Positions 25,258-34,021 of a stretch of 64,000 bases of DNA are shown here, piece after piece. Below the pieces are notes generated by a model. The model worked only from the letters and a program-made list of their open reading frames with translations, had not been told where the DNA came from and searched no databases. The translations under genes and the position numbers were made by a program. How positions within the stretch are numbered: position 1 is the first letter of the stretch; the number at the start of each line of letters is the position of its first letter. Source of the stretch: Collimonas sp. OK412 (GTDB lineage: Bacteria; Pseudomonadota; Gammaproteobacteria; Burkholderiales; Burkholderiaceae_D). The stretch is taken from assembly GCF_900112135.1 (NCBI RefSeq), contig NZ_FOLC01000006.1:186001-250000 (forward strand), read 5' to 3'.

Positions 25258-25854
25258 TTGAAGCAACACATTAACGCCAGCCTGGCCGAAGCGCAGCAAG
25301 CGCTGGAAGCCCTGCTCGCCAACGACACGGCGCTGCAATCGATCGAACAGGCGGCGGCGCTGCTGATCGATGTGTTTGAACGCAAGGGCCGCGTGTATTC
25401 GTGCGGCAATGGCGGCTCGATGTGCGACGCCATGCATTTCGCCGAAGAACTGACCGGCCGCTACCGGCTGGACCGCGCGGCGCTGGGCGCCACCGCGATC
25501 AGCGACGCCGGCCACCTGACCTGCGTCGGCAACGACCATGGTTATGAACAGGTGTTTTCGCGTTATATCGAAGGGCACGGCCGCGCCGGCGATTGCCTGG
25601 TCGCGCTGAGCACCAGCGGCACCAGCAAGAACATCATCCGCGCGGCGCAAACCGCACGCGACCTCGGCATGCATGTGATTATCCTGTCCGGCAAGCAGGC
25701 GGAGCTGCTGTCGTCCCTGAGCGATGTCTATATCTGCACGCCGGGCGGCACGTTCGCCGATCGCGTGCAGGAATTGCACATCAAGGTGCTGCACATCCTG
25801 ATCGAACTGATCGAACGTCATTTTTTCCCAGAGAACTACGCCGGCAAGGCTTGA
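25258..25854 (+). CDS. gmhA: Phosphoheptose isomerase
   Basis: A 198-residue SIS-domain protein closely following E. coli GmhA: SCGNGGSMCDAMHFAEELTGRYR, AISDAGHLTCVGNDHGYEQVFSRY, STSGTSKN and ADRVQELHIKVLHILIELIE. It converts sedoheptulose 7-phosphate to D-glycero-D-manno-heptose 7-phosphate, the first step to LPS core heptose. The start is uncertain: CGGAG sits directly before the ATG at 25252 but is well spaced (7 nt) for the TTG at 25258, which I prefer. Confidence 0.92.
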   Translation: MKQHINASLAEAQQALEALLANDTALQSIEQAAALLIDVFERKGRVYSCGNGGSMCDAMHFAEELTGRYRLDRAALGATAISDAGHLTCVGNDHGYEQVFSRYIEGHGRAGDCLVALSTSGTSKNIIRAAQTARDLGMHVIILSGKQAELLSSLSDVYICTPGGTFADRVQELHIKVLHILIELIERHFFPENYAGKA

Positions 25855-25915
25855 CGCCTGCCTGCCGCGCCGCGCTCAGCAAGCGAGCGCGTGGCCGGCC
25901 GTCTCCCTGCGCGCA

Positions 25916-26632
25916 TCAAGCCAGCTGTTCGGCGCCCGGCACAGCGGCAGCGCTGAGCACCGCGTCGCGCTTGTCCAGCAAGTGCTGGCGCAATATTGCC
26001 GCCAGCCGTTTGCCGTCGCGCGCTTCCAGCGCTTTCACCATTTCGTCGTGATCATGCGCGGCGCTATCCCATTTGGTCGGCTGGAAATTCGACTTGAAGC
26101 GCAGCGCCTTCAGGCGCCGGTTCAAGCCCAGGTAAGTCTGGCGCAGCACTGAATTGCGGGCGGCGTCGTTGATCTTGTCGTGTATCGCCTGGTTGCGGCT
26201 GTAGTAGCCAGGCAAATCGTTCTGCGCCTTGCACGCCAGCATCGCATAGTGCAGGGCCTTGATCTCGGCCAGTTCGACCGGCGTGATGCGCTCGCAGGCC
26301 AACTCGCCCGACATCGCTTCCAGGCCGCTCATCAGTTCGAAGGTTTCCCAGATTTCCGTTTCCGACATCTTGGAGACTGAGGCGCCCCGGTTCGGCGATA
26401 TCTCTATCAAGCCTTCGGCCGCCAGCACCTTCAGCGCTTCGCGCAAGGGGGTGCGCGAAATGCCCAGCGTTTCGCACAACTCCCGTTCGTTGAGTTTGGT
26501 CCCTGGTGTCAACACCGCTTCGACGATCAGGTTGCGCAAATGGTCAACCACCGTGTCATGCAGGCGCTGGCGCTCCAGTTTGGGCACCAGGGGAGCGGCT
26601 TTTTCTTCCTGTCCAATTATCGCATTTTGCAT
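25916..26632 (-). CDS. GntR/FadR-family (FCD) transcriptional regulator
   Basis: A 238-residue regulator. The winged HTH (LRNLIVEAVLTPGTKLNERELCETLGISRTPLREALKVLAAEGLIEI) is followed by an all-helical FCD ligand domain (about 90-225) with conserved metal-site histidines. It probably represses the divergent catabolic operon until a small carboxylate binds. The palindrome ATTTTGAATGCAAAAT covers its own start codon (26624-26639) and recurs before the divergent operon, indicating autoregulation. Confidence 0.9.
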   Translation of the reverse strand: MQNAIIGQEEKAAPLVPKLERQRLHDTVVDHLRNLIVEAVLTPGTKLNERELCETLGISRTPLREALKVLAAEGLIEISPNRGASVSKMSETEIWETFELMSGLEAMSGELACERITPVELAEIKALHYAMLACKAQNDLPGYYSRNQAIHDKINDAARNSVLRQTYLGLNRRLKALRFKSNFQPTKWDSAAHDHDEMVKALEARDGKRLAAILRQHLLDKRDAVLSAAAVPGAEQLA

Positions 26633-26639
26633 TCAAAAT
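26624..26639. promoter_or_regulatory. GntR operator overlapping the regulator's start codon
   Basis: On the minus strand ATTTTGAATGCAAAAT contains the ATG of the regulator gene itself. It is identical to the site at 26852-26867, and TTTTG-N4-CAAAA is a typical FCD-GntR half-site pair. Binding here would block elongation or initiation of its own mRNA. Confidence 0.7.
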
Positions 26640-26851
26640 CCTTTTCCACGCATTTGTCTGTATTTTAACATCAAATACCAGGCGCAAGAATCGTTGGCCG
26701 TGGTTATCCGAAGTGAATGTAAAAAAGAATAAATCAGCTAAAAATCACTATATTTCATTGATTATTAAGGGTTTGAAGTGGTTTTAAGCCGATTCCGCCA
26801 GTCAGGTATTGTTAAAAATCCCTTTACGGCTGAGATTTGGACTGATAAAGT

Positions 26852-26867
26852 ATTTTGAATGCAAAAT
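26852..26867. promoter_or_regulatory. GntR operator upstream of the catabolic operon
   Basis: A second exact copy of the 16-bp palindrome ATTTTGAATGCAAAAT, 25 bp before the aminotransferase ATG. It contains an in-frame ATG that would give a false early start (MQN...), the same residues that begin the regulator. Confidence 0.7.
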
Positions 26868-26891
26868 ACAATTTGTTCAAAGGAGGCATAC

Positions 26892-28109
26892 ATGTTGACA
26901 CTAGATTTCCATCCGGCCGGCCGTCATTTCCTGCAGATCCCGGGTCCCAGCCCGGTGCCTGACCGCATCCTGCGCGCCATGAGTTATCCCACCATCGACC
27001 ACCGCGGCCCGGAATTCGGCGCGCTGGGCCTGCAGGTGCTGGCAGGCATCAAGAAAATCTTCAAGACCGTGCAGCCGGTAGTGATCTATCCGGCCTCCGG
27101 CACCGGCGCCTGGGAAGCGGCACTGACCAATACCCTGAGTCCGGGCGATACGGTGCTGATGTACGAAACCGGGCATTTCGCCACGCTCTGGAAAAAAATG
27201 GCGGAGGCCTTGGGATTGAAGCCGGAGTTCCTCGGCTTGCCCGGCACCGAAGGCTGGCGCCAAGGGGTGCAGGCCGACCGCATCGAACAGCGCTTGCGCC
27301 AGGATCGCGAACATCAGATCAAGGCGGTGTGCGTGGTCCACAATGAAACTTCAACCGGCGTCACTTCGGATATCGCCGCCGTACGAAGGGCGATAGACGC
27401 CGCCGGCCATCCGGCCTTGCTGATCGTCGACACGATTTCCGGCCTGGCCTCGGCGGATTATCGCCACGATGAGTGGGGTGTCGACGTTACCGTGTCCGGA
27501 TCGCAAAAAGGTTTGATGCTGCCGCCCGGCATCAGCTTCAACGCGGTATCGCAGAAAGCCATCGCGGCCGGCAAGAACGCCAGGTTGCCAAAAGCATTCT
27601 GGGACTGGACCGACATCATCGAGATGAACCAGGCCGGCTACTGGCCCTACACGCCCAACACCAACCTGCTGTACGGATTGTCGGAAGCGCTCGACATGAT
27701 CCTGGGCGAAGGCCTGGAGCAGGTGTTCCTGCGCCACCAGCGGCTGGCAAGCGCCTGCCGCGCCGCGGTGCGTGCCTGGGGCCTGGAAATCCAGTGCGCC
27801 GATCCGGCGCTGTACTCACCGGTGCTGACCGGCGTCATGACGCCACCCGGCTTTGATGCCGATGCGATCCGCAAGACCATCTATGAAAACTTCAACATGT
27901 CGCTCGGCACCGGCCTCGGGAAAATGAAAGGCGGCATGTTCCGCATCGGCCACCTGGGCGAAGCCAACGACCTGACGCTGATGGCGACCCTGGCCGGCTG
28001 CGAAATGGGCCTGAAGCTGGCCGGCGTGCCCCTGGCCGGCAGCGGCGTAGTGGCGGCGATGGAAAACCTGGCGGCGCAAAAGAGCAAACCGGTATTAAAG
28101 GCAGCGTAG
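26892..28109 (+). CDS. Class V PLP aminotransferase (alanine/serine--glyoxylate type)
   Basis: A 405-residue fold-type I aminotransferase of the AGXT/SgaA group. It begins with a PGPSPVPDRILRAMSYPTIDHRGPEF block. SGTGAWEAALTN binds the PLP phosphate, VDTISGLASADY carries the cofactor Asp, and SGSQKGLMLPPG carries the PLP lysine. It probably transfers amino groups between alanine or serine and glyoxylate or a related 2-oxo acid. AAAGGAGG precedes the ATG at 26892; an earlier in-frame ATG lies inside the operator. First gene of a four-gene operon under the GntR regulator. Confidence 0.88.
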   Translation: MLTLDFHPAGRHFLQIPGPSPVPDRILRAMSYPTIDHRGPEFGALGLQVLAGIKKIFKTVQPVVIYPASGTGAWEAALTNTLSPGDTVLMYETGHFATLWKKMAEALGLKPEFLGLPGTEGWRQGVQADRIEQRLRQDREHQIKAVCVVHNETSTGVTSDIAAVRRAIDAAGHPALLIVDTISGLASADYRHDEWGVDVTVSGSQKGLMLPPGISFNAVSQKAIAAGKNARLPKAFWDWTDIIEMNQAGYWPYTPNTNLLYGLSEALDMILGEGLEQVFLRHQRLASACRAAVRAWGLEIQCADPALYSPVLTGVMTPPGFDADAIRKTIYENFNMSLGTGLGKMKGGMFRIGHLGEANDLTLMATLAGCEMGLKLAGVPLAGSGVVAAMENLAAQKSKPVLKAA

Positions 28110-28215
28110 ACGGCGAAATTGCGGAAACCGCTCCGGCACCGTCCCGCAGAGGACGGGGAGCAAGGATAAAGATGTCCTGCGGCGCTTGCCGACCACCATG
28201 ATATTGGAGACAACA

Positions 28216-29499
28216 ATGAAACACCTGCGTTTGCGCGCGACCACGGTCGTGCTCATCATGTTATGCCTGATGTATTTCATTACCTACCTGGATCGCGTCA
28301 ACGTCAGCACCGCCGCGGCCGGCTTTGCGAAAGAATTCGATCTGTCGAAAACGCAGATCGGCCTGGTGTTCTCGGCCTTCGCCTATCCCTACCTGGTGTT
28401 CCAGATCATCGGCGGCTGGGTCAGCGACAAGTTCGGCGCCAAACGCACCCTGATCTATTGCGGCATCTTGTGGGGCATCGCCACCATCCTGACCGGTTTT
28501 GCCGGCGGCCTGTTTTCGCTGCTGCTTGCCCGGCTGCTGCTCGGGCTGGGCGAGGGCGCCACCTTTCCGGCAGCCACCAGCGCCATGTCGCGCTGGGTCG
28601 CCAAGGAAAACCGCGGGTTTGCCCAAGGTGTCACCCATGCCTTCGCCCGTATCGGCAATGCGGTCGCGCCGACACTGGTGGTGTTCATCATGGCGACCCA
28701 TGGCTGGCGCGAATCGTTCTATATCTGCGGGGTGATCAGCCTGGTCTGGGTACTGGTGTGGGCATTCGTGTTTACGGAACATCCGGAGAAACATCCGCGC
28801 ATTACCCAGGAAGAGCTGGCAGTGCTGCCGGCCGTCAAGAAAAACACGCCGAAGATTCCATGGGGAGCGCTGTTCAAGCGCATGCTGCCGGTGACCATCG
28901 TGTATTTCTGCTATGGCTGGACGCTGTGGCTGTTCCTGAGCTGGATCCCGCAATATTTCCTGCACAGCTACGACCTGGACATCAAGAAATCCGCCCTGTT
29001 CGCTTCCAGCGTGTTCTTCGCCGGCGTGGTCGGCGATACGCTGGGCGGCATCGTCAGCGACAGGATCCTGAAACGCACCGGCAACCTGAAGCGGGCGCGC
29101 AGCCAGATGGTGTCGGTCTGCATGCTATTGACGTTGCTGTCGCTGCTGCCGCTGCTGGTCACGCACAACGTCTACGTCTCGATACTTTGCCTGAGCGCCG
29201 GTTTCTTTTTCGCCGAAATGACGATCGGCCCGATGTGGGCGATTCCGATGGATATCGCTCCGCAATATTCAGGCACCGCCAGCGGCATGATGAATACCGG
29301 TTCGGCGCTGGCGGCGATCATCTCGCCGGTGCTGTCCGGTTACCTGATCGACCGCTTCGGCAGCTGGGAACTGCCGTTCGTCGGCAGCATGATCCTGATG
29401 GGATTCGGCGTGCTGCTGGCGTTCCGCATGCAGCCCGACAGCAAATTCGAGCACAGCGTGGCGGACGCTGCGGCCAACCCGGTGAAGGCCGGCGCCTAG
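28216..29499 (+). CDS. MFS transporter (anion:cation symporter family)
   Basis: A 427-residue, 12-helix major facilitator protein. It has the ACS-family opening FITYLDRVNVSTAAAGFAKEFDLSKTQIG, then GGWVSDKFGAKRTL between helices 2 and 3 and LGLGEGATFPAATSAMSRW in helix 4. ACS members import organic anions such as hexuronates, tartrate or phthalate. The ATG at 28216 has GGAGA six bases upstream; the frame opens ten codons earlier. It likely imports the acid degraded by the flanking enzymes. Confidence 0.88.
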   Translation: MKHLRLRATTVVLIMLCLMYFITYLDRVNVSTAAAGFAKEFDLSKTQIGLVFSAFAYPYLVFQIIGGWVSDKFGAKRTLIYCGILWGIATILTGFAGGLFSLLLARLLLGLGEGATFPAATSAMSRWVAKENRGFAQGVTHAFARIGNAVAPTLVVFIMATHGWRESFYICGVISLVWVLVWAFVFTEHPEKHPRITQEELAVLPAVKKNTPKIPWGALFKRMLPVTIVYFCYGWTLWLFLSWIPQYFLHSYDLDIKKSALFASSVFFAGVVGDTLGGIVSDRILKRTGNLKRARSQMVSVCMLLTLLSLLPLLVTHNVYVSILCLSAGFFFAEMTIGPMWAIPMDIAPQYSGTASGMMNTGSALAAIISPVLSGYLIDRFGSWELPFVGSMILMGFGVLLAFRMQPDSKFEHSVADAAANPVKAGA

Positions 29500-29548
29500 A
29501 AGCGCCTGTCGATCCGGCCATGCGACATAGCTATAACCAGGGGTTTTT

Positions 29549-30316
29549 ATGAGTTCTTCGCAATCTCCACAACAGCGGCTGGCGCATCTGTTGGGCACGG
29601 CATACGGCAATCATGCGACAGTCGAATGCATTCCGCAGGAACTGGAGCCGGTTAGCGCCGACGCTGCCTACCTGGTGCAGCACGCGTTCCTGCAGCACCG
29701 GCAGGCCAGGATCGGCGGCTGGAAGATAGGTGCAAAATCGGCGCAGGGGCCGATACAGGGTGCGCCTTTGCCGGCGGAGCGTATTTATCCCGCCACCACG
29801 CTCATCGAGCGCTCCGCTTACCCGGTGCTGGGCATCGAGCTGGAAATCATGTTTTGTTTCGACATCGATTTCCAGCCCGGCGCGGCGCCGATGGCGGAAC
29901 CGGAGGTAATGCGCCACATCGGCAGCATGGCGGCGTCGATCGAGATCGTTTCCAGCCGCCTTGCCGGCTGGCCGGAAGTGCCCAAGCTGAGCCAGCTGGC
30001 GGACCTGCAAAACCACGGCGCCCTGGTCAGCGGCGAGTTCATCGCCTATGACGCCGCTTTTCCTTTCCTGAAGCCGGAGGCGCACCTGACCTTGAACGGC
30101 AAGGACATATTCAAGGGCAGCGCCGGCAATCCCGCCGGCGATCCGCGGCGCCTGCTGGGCTGGCTGGTGAACCATTGCAACACGCGCGGCATAACCCTGC
30201 CTGCCGGCACGGTAGTCACAACCGGGTCCTATACCGGCATCCACTTTCCGGATGAACCGGGCCTGGTGATCGGCCAGGTTGCGGGTTTGCCGCCGATTCA
30301 TTTCGAGCTGGCCTAA
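29549..30316 (+). CDS. 2-keto-4-pentenoate hydratase/fumarylacetoacetate hydrolase-fold protein
   Basis: A 255-residue protein matching the MhpD-type hydratase fold: GGWKIGAKSA near residue 57, GIELEIMFCF (metal-binding Glu residues), NHGALVSGEF, and GTVVTTGSYTGIHFPDEPG at the end. Family members hydrate 2-oxo-pent-4-enoate or decarboxylate oxo-acids with a divalent metal. The local context of an aminotransferase and a 2-hydroxyacid dehydrogenase suggests a 2-oxo acid intermediate. AGGGG precedes the ATG. Confidence 0.85.
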   Translation: MSSSQSPQQRLAHLLGTAYGNHATVECIPQELEPVSADAAYLVQHAFLQHRQARIGGWKIGAKSAQGPIQGAPLPAERIYPATTLIERSAYPVLGIELEIMFCFDIDFQPGAAPMAEPEVMRHIGSMAASIEIVSSRLAGWPEVPKLSQLADLQNHGALVSGEFIAYDAAFPFLKPEAHLTLNGKDIFKGSAGNPAGDPRRLLGWLVNHCNTRGITLPAGTVVTTGSYTGIHFPDEPGLVIGQVAGLPPIHFELA

Positions 30317-30360
30317 GCCGGGCATCGGCAATTTTTTCAAGTTTTTGACAGGACTCCATC

Positions 30361-33348
30361 ATGTTGGTCAAGCCTATCCACCTGGTCCCTCGCAGCCCAA
30401 CGCTGGCGACGCCGCTGGCTGCGCAGCTGCGGCGCGAACTGAAAGGTGAAGTACTGTTCGGCCGGGCCGACCGCGGCCGCTATGCCACCGACGCTTCGAT
30501 CTACCAGATCATGCCGCTTGGCGTGGCGGTGCCGCGCGACCAGGACGACCTGCTGCTGGCGCTGGACATCGCCCGCAGCCACCAGGTCCCGGTGCTGGCG
30601 CGCGGCGCCGGCACCAGCCAGTGCGGCCAGACCGTAGGCGAGGCGCTGGTGATCGACAACAGCAAATGGCTGAACCAGGTCATCGATTTCGATCCGGCGG
30701 CGCGCACCGTGACGGTGGAGCCCGGCATGGTCCTCGACCACCTCAACGCCTGGCTCAAGCCGCACGGGCTGTGGTTTCCGGTGGACGTATCGACCGCGGC
30801 CCAGTGCACGATCGGCGGCATGGCAGGCAATAATTCCTGCGGCTCGCGGTCGATCGAGTACGGCAACATGGTGCACAACGTAGCCGCCATCGATGCGGTG
30901 CTGGCTGACGGCACGCTAGGACGCTTCCAACGCCTGGACCGCATGGAGCAGGGCGGCCGCATCGGCGGCATCACCGCCGGACTGCAGCGTATCGCGCGGC
31001 GCGAACAGGCCGAGATCACGGAACGCGTACCCAAGGTGCTGCGGCGGGTCGGCGGCTACAACATCGATATCTTCGATTGCCAGAATCCGCGCGCCTACAC
31101 TGACGACGGCATTGCCAACCTGGCGCATATCCTGGTCGGCTCCGAAGGGACGCTGGCGTACAGCAGACAGCTCACCTTGTCGCTGGCGCCGCTGCCGGCG
31201 CACAAGGTCCTGGGCGTGGTCAATTTCCCGACCTTCTACCAGGCAATGGACATGACGCAGCACATCGTCAAGCTCGGTCCGACCGCGGTCGAGCTGGTCG
31301 ACCGCACCATGATCGACCTGTCCATGGGCAATCCGGCATTCAAGCCAGTCATCGAAAAAGCCCTGGCAGGGCAGCCGCAAGCGATTTTGCTGGTCGAGTT
31401 CGCCGGAGACGATCGCGCCGCGCTGTTGAAAAAACTGGCCAGCCTGGACCAATTGATGGCCGACCTGGGGCTGCCCGGGTCCGTGGTGCAAATGAGCGGC
31501 GCGGCCGACCAGAAAGCATTGTGGGATGTGCGCAAGGCTGGCCTGAACATCATGATGAGCATGAAGGGCGACGGCAAGCCGGTATCCTTCATCGAAGATT
31601 GCGCCGTGCCGCTGGAGCACCTGGCCGAATACACCAGCCAGCTGACCGAAGTGTTCCACAAATACGGCACCGAAGGCACCTGGTACGCGCACGCCAGCGT
31701 CGGCACCCTGCATGTCAGGCCGATACTCGACATGCGCCGCGGCGGCGCCAAGGATATGCGCGAAATTGCCGAGGCTGCCTCGGCGCTGGTGCGCAAATAC
31801 AAAGGCGCTTATTCGGGCGAACACGGCGACGGCCTGTGCCGCGGCGAATGGGTGGCCTGGCAATACGGTCCGAAAATCAATGCGGCCTTCACCGAGATCA
31901 AGGAACTGTTCGATCCGCAGAATCGCTTCAACCCGGACAAGATCGTGCGCCCGCCCAAGATGGACGACGCCAGCAATTTCCGTTTTGTCCCAGGCTATAG
32001 CGAGCTGCCGCATCGTCCTTTGCTGGACTGGTCGTCCTGGAACGTCAGGCGCAATCCGCTGACCGGCGAAGAAACCGCGGCCGGCAGCGGCGGCGACCAG
32101 AGCGGCGGCCTGGCCAAGCTGGTTGAAATGTGCAACAACAACGGCCATTGCCGCAAATTCGACGCCGGCACCATGTGCCCCAGCTATCGCATCACTAAAG
32201 ACGAAAAGCACGTCACGCGCGGCCGCGCCAATACCCTGCGCCTGGCGCTGTCGGGCCAGCTCGGCAGCGAGGGCCTGGCCAGCGCCGAGGTCAAGGAAGT
32301 GCTGGACCTGTGCGTATCGTGCAAAGGCTGCAAGCGCGACTGCCCGACCGGTGTCGACATGGCCAAGATCAAGATTGAAGCGCGCGCGGCGTGGGCCGGC
32401 AAGCATGGCCTCAGCTTGCGCGACAGGCTGGTGGGATTTGTGCCGAAGTATGCGCCGTACGCCAGCGCTATCGGCGGCCTGATCGCCTGGGCCGATGGCA
32501 TTCCTGTGCTGTCCGGCTGGCTGAAAAAGCAGGTAGGCCTGGCGCCGCAACGATCTTTTCCGCGCTTCAAGAATGCTTTTCTGAACAATGCAAGATCGGC
32601 TGGAGAGGGCGAACGGGAGGTCTTGCTGTTCGTCGATACCTTCAACAATTACATGGAACCTGAAAACGCCCGTGCCGCGCAAGCGGTGCTGGAAGCCGCC
32701 GGGTACCAGGTGCACTTCAATACGGTGGCAGGCCAAAAGCCCTTGTGCTGCGGCCGTACCTATCTGTCTGCCGGCCTGGTCGAACAGGCAAAGGCGGAAG
32801 CACGCAGGACGCTGGATGTATTGATGCCATTCGTTGAGCGCGGAATTGCCATTGTCGGGCTGGAGCCATCCTGCCTGCTGTCCTTGCGCGACGAGTTTCT
32901 TAATTATGGTTATGGCGAAGAGGCGAAGAAGCTGGCGGCGTCGGCCTATCTTTTTGAGGAATTCCTGATGAGAGAAAAAAAGGCCGGCCGTTTCCACCTG
33001 GACCTGAAGCCGCTGCCTGGCAACAAAGTCCTGGTGCACGGGCATTGCCATCAAAAAGCCTTCGACGCTTTGCGTCCGGTGCACGCGGTATTGCAATGGA
33101 TCCCGCACATTGAACTGGATTCAGTGGAATCTTCCTGCTGCGGCATGGCCGGCAGTTTCGGCTATGAAGCCGAGCACTACGATGCGTCGATCGCCATGGC
33201 CGAGCTGGCGTTGTTGCCGGCTGTCCGCAAGGCTGGCAAAGACAGTATCATCGTCGCCGACGGTACCAGCTGCCGGCACCAGATTCACGATGGAGCGGAT
33301 ACGGTTGCGCTGCATGTGGCGCGTGTCCTCGCCATGTCGCTACCGTGA
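30361..33348 (+). CDS. FAD- and Fe-S-containing 2-hydroxyacid dehydrogenase-like protein
   Basis: A 995-residue fusion. The N-terminal FAD_binding_4 domain (PVLARGAGTSQCGQTVG, GGMAGNNSCGSRS) is followed by the FAD-oxidase C domain (HASVGTLHVRPILDMR, GEHGDGLCRGEW). A [4Fe-4S] segment with CVSCKGCKRDCPTGV and a CNNNGHC...CPSYR set follows, and then a C-terminal CCG domain (CCGRTYLS, SSCCGMAGSFGYE). This layout matches respiratory D-lactate, glycolate or D-2-hydroxyglutarate dehydrogenases that feed electrons to quinone. Exact substrate unknown. Last gene of the GntR-controlled operon. Confidence 0.9.
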   Translation: MLVKPIHLVPRSPTLATPLAAQLRRELKGEVLFGRADRGRYATDASIYQIMPLGVAVPRDQDDLLLALDIARSHQVPVLARGAGTSQCGQTVGEALVIDNSKWLNQVIDFDPAARTVTVEPGMVLDHLNAWLKPHGLWFPVDVSTAAQCTIGGMAGNNSCGSRSIEYGNMVHNVAAIDAVLADGTLGRFQRLDRMEQGGRIGGITAGLQRIARREQAEITERVPKVLRRVGGYNIDIFDCQNPRAYTDDGIANLAHILVGSEGTLAYSRQLTLSLAPLPAHKVLGVVNFPTFYQAMDMTQHIVKLGPTAVELVDRTMIDLSMGNPAFKPVIEKALAGQPQAILLVEFAGDDRAALLKKLASLDQLMADLGLPGSVVQMSGAADQKALWDVRKAGLNIMMSMKGDGKPVSFIEDCAVPLEHLAEYTSQLTEVFHKYGTEGTWYAHASVGTLHVRPILDMRRGGAKDMREIAEAASALVRKYKGAYSGEHGDGLCRGEWVAWQYGPKINAAFTEIKELFDPQNRFNPDKIVRPPKMDDASNFRFVPGYSELPHRPLLDWSSWNVRRNPLTGEETAAGSGGDQSGGLAKLVEMCNNNGHCRKFDAGTMCPSYRITKDEKHVTRGRANTLRLALSGQLGSEGLASAEVKEVLDLCVSCKGCKRDCPTGVDMAKIKIEARAAWAGKHGLSLRDRLVGFVPKYAPYASAIGGLIAWADGIPVLSGWLKKQVGLAPQRSFPRFKNAFLNNARSAGEGEREVLLFVDTFNNYMEPENARAAQAVLEAAGYQVHFNTVAGQKPLCCGRTYLSAGLVEQAKAEARRTLDVLMPFVERGIAIVGLEPSCLLSLRDEFLNYGYGEEAKKLAASAYLFEEFLMREKKAGRFHLDLKPLPGNKVLVHGHCHQKAFDALRPVHAVLQWIPHIELDSVESSCCGMAGSFGYEAEHYDASIAMAELALLPAVRKAGKDSIIVADGTSCRHQIHDGADTVALHVARVLAMSLP

Positions 33349-33458
33349 ATTGAGCTGGGCTTTCGCATTGCTACAGCGATGCACAACCGTAGCAGTCCTG
33401 GCTGCTTCCTGCCGGAGCTACGCGCATCTTGCTTTCGCACGTCACCTTAAGCCTGTCG

Positions 33459-33635
33459 TCACCCATCGTCGCCACCATTCCTGGTTCGCCCTGAAAGCAG
33501 CAGGTTCAGGTTTTGTTTTTCGATACGGCGTATCCGGCGCGCGGGATCATGCGCGGCATGCGCCCCTGCTTTCCTTGCCCTGGCCGGCGCAACCAGCGGA
33601 TTGCGCGGTTTCGGCACTTTGATCGTTATTTTCAT
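33459..33635 (-). CDS. Small basic conserved protein (58 aa)
   Basis: The frame reads MKITIKVPKPRNPLVAPARARKAGAH and continues with an Arg/Lys-rich tail (RRIRRIEKQNLNLLLSG). The KPRNPLVA...RKAGAH pattern resembles a widespread small protein of Burkholderiales whose role I do not know. AAAGG lies 6 nt upstream of the ATG at 33635; another ATG two codons earlier is possible. The strongly basic composition suggests a nucleic-acid or ribosome contact. Confidence 0.5.
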   Translation of the reverse strand: MKITIKVPKPRNPLVAPARARKAGAHAAHDPARRIRRIEKQNLNLLLSGRTRNGGDDG

Positions 33636-33736
33636 CTTCATCCTTTCATGCAGATGACCAGGCGCAGCGTGTGCGCCACTGTTTGTCATGCCGGCATTTC
33701 TGCTGCGGGCCGGCCAATGCCTGGCCCGGAAAAGCA

Positions 33737-33768
33737 AAAACCCCGGCGAGTTTCCTCACCGGGGTTCA
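33737..33768 (-). terminator. Intrinsic terminator
   Basis: On the minus strand a CCCCGGTGAG/CTCGCCGGGG stem with a GAAA loop is followed by TTTTTGCTTTT. A strong rho-independent terminator, 100 bp before the small basic gene and 250 bp after the HNH gene. It therefore ends either the HNH transcript or a short leader RNA. Confidence 0.85.
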
Positions 33769-33831
33769 TGGTTGGAACGACCGGCTCGGGTCGGCAATGT
33801 CGCCGAAGGCCCCGAGCAGTCATGCACGGGG

Positions 33832-33870
33832 CTATTTATTGTTCAAATTGTTGATAGCCGTCCGTGGCAT
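33832..33870 (-). other. Possible 12-codon leader peptide within a structured transcript
   Basis: AAGGAA lies 6 nt before an ATG encoding MPRTAINNLNNK and a stop. Three GC hairpins follow on the minus strand (around 33804-33833, 33789-33802 and 33778-33793, partly alternative) and then the terminator at 33737-33768. The layout resembles a leader peptide with attenuator, or a small RNA. Apart from this, 33636-34021 shows no gene. Confidence 0.35.
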
Positions 33871-34021
33871 GGCCGTTCCTTTCCTGTAAAAAATACGTTG
33901 GTCAAAATGCTGAGTTGCGATTCTGCGCTCGATGAAAACGCGGTGTCAAACGTTTCGTCGATACACCGCCGTGTTCTGTTGTTTTTTGTGCGAGTGCCCG
34001 CGATGGACATGGCCGCGCGCT

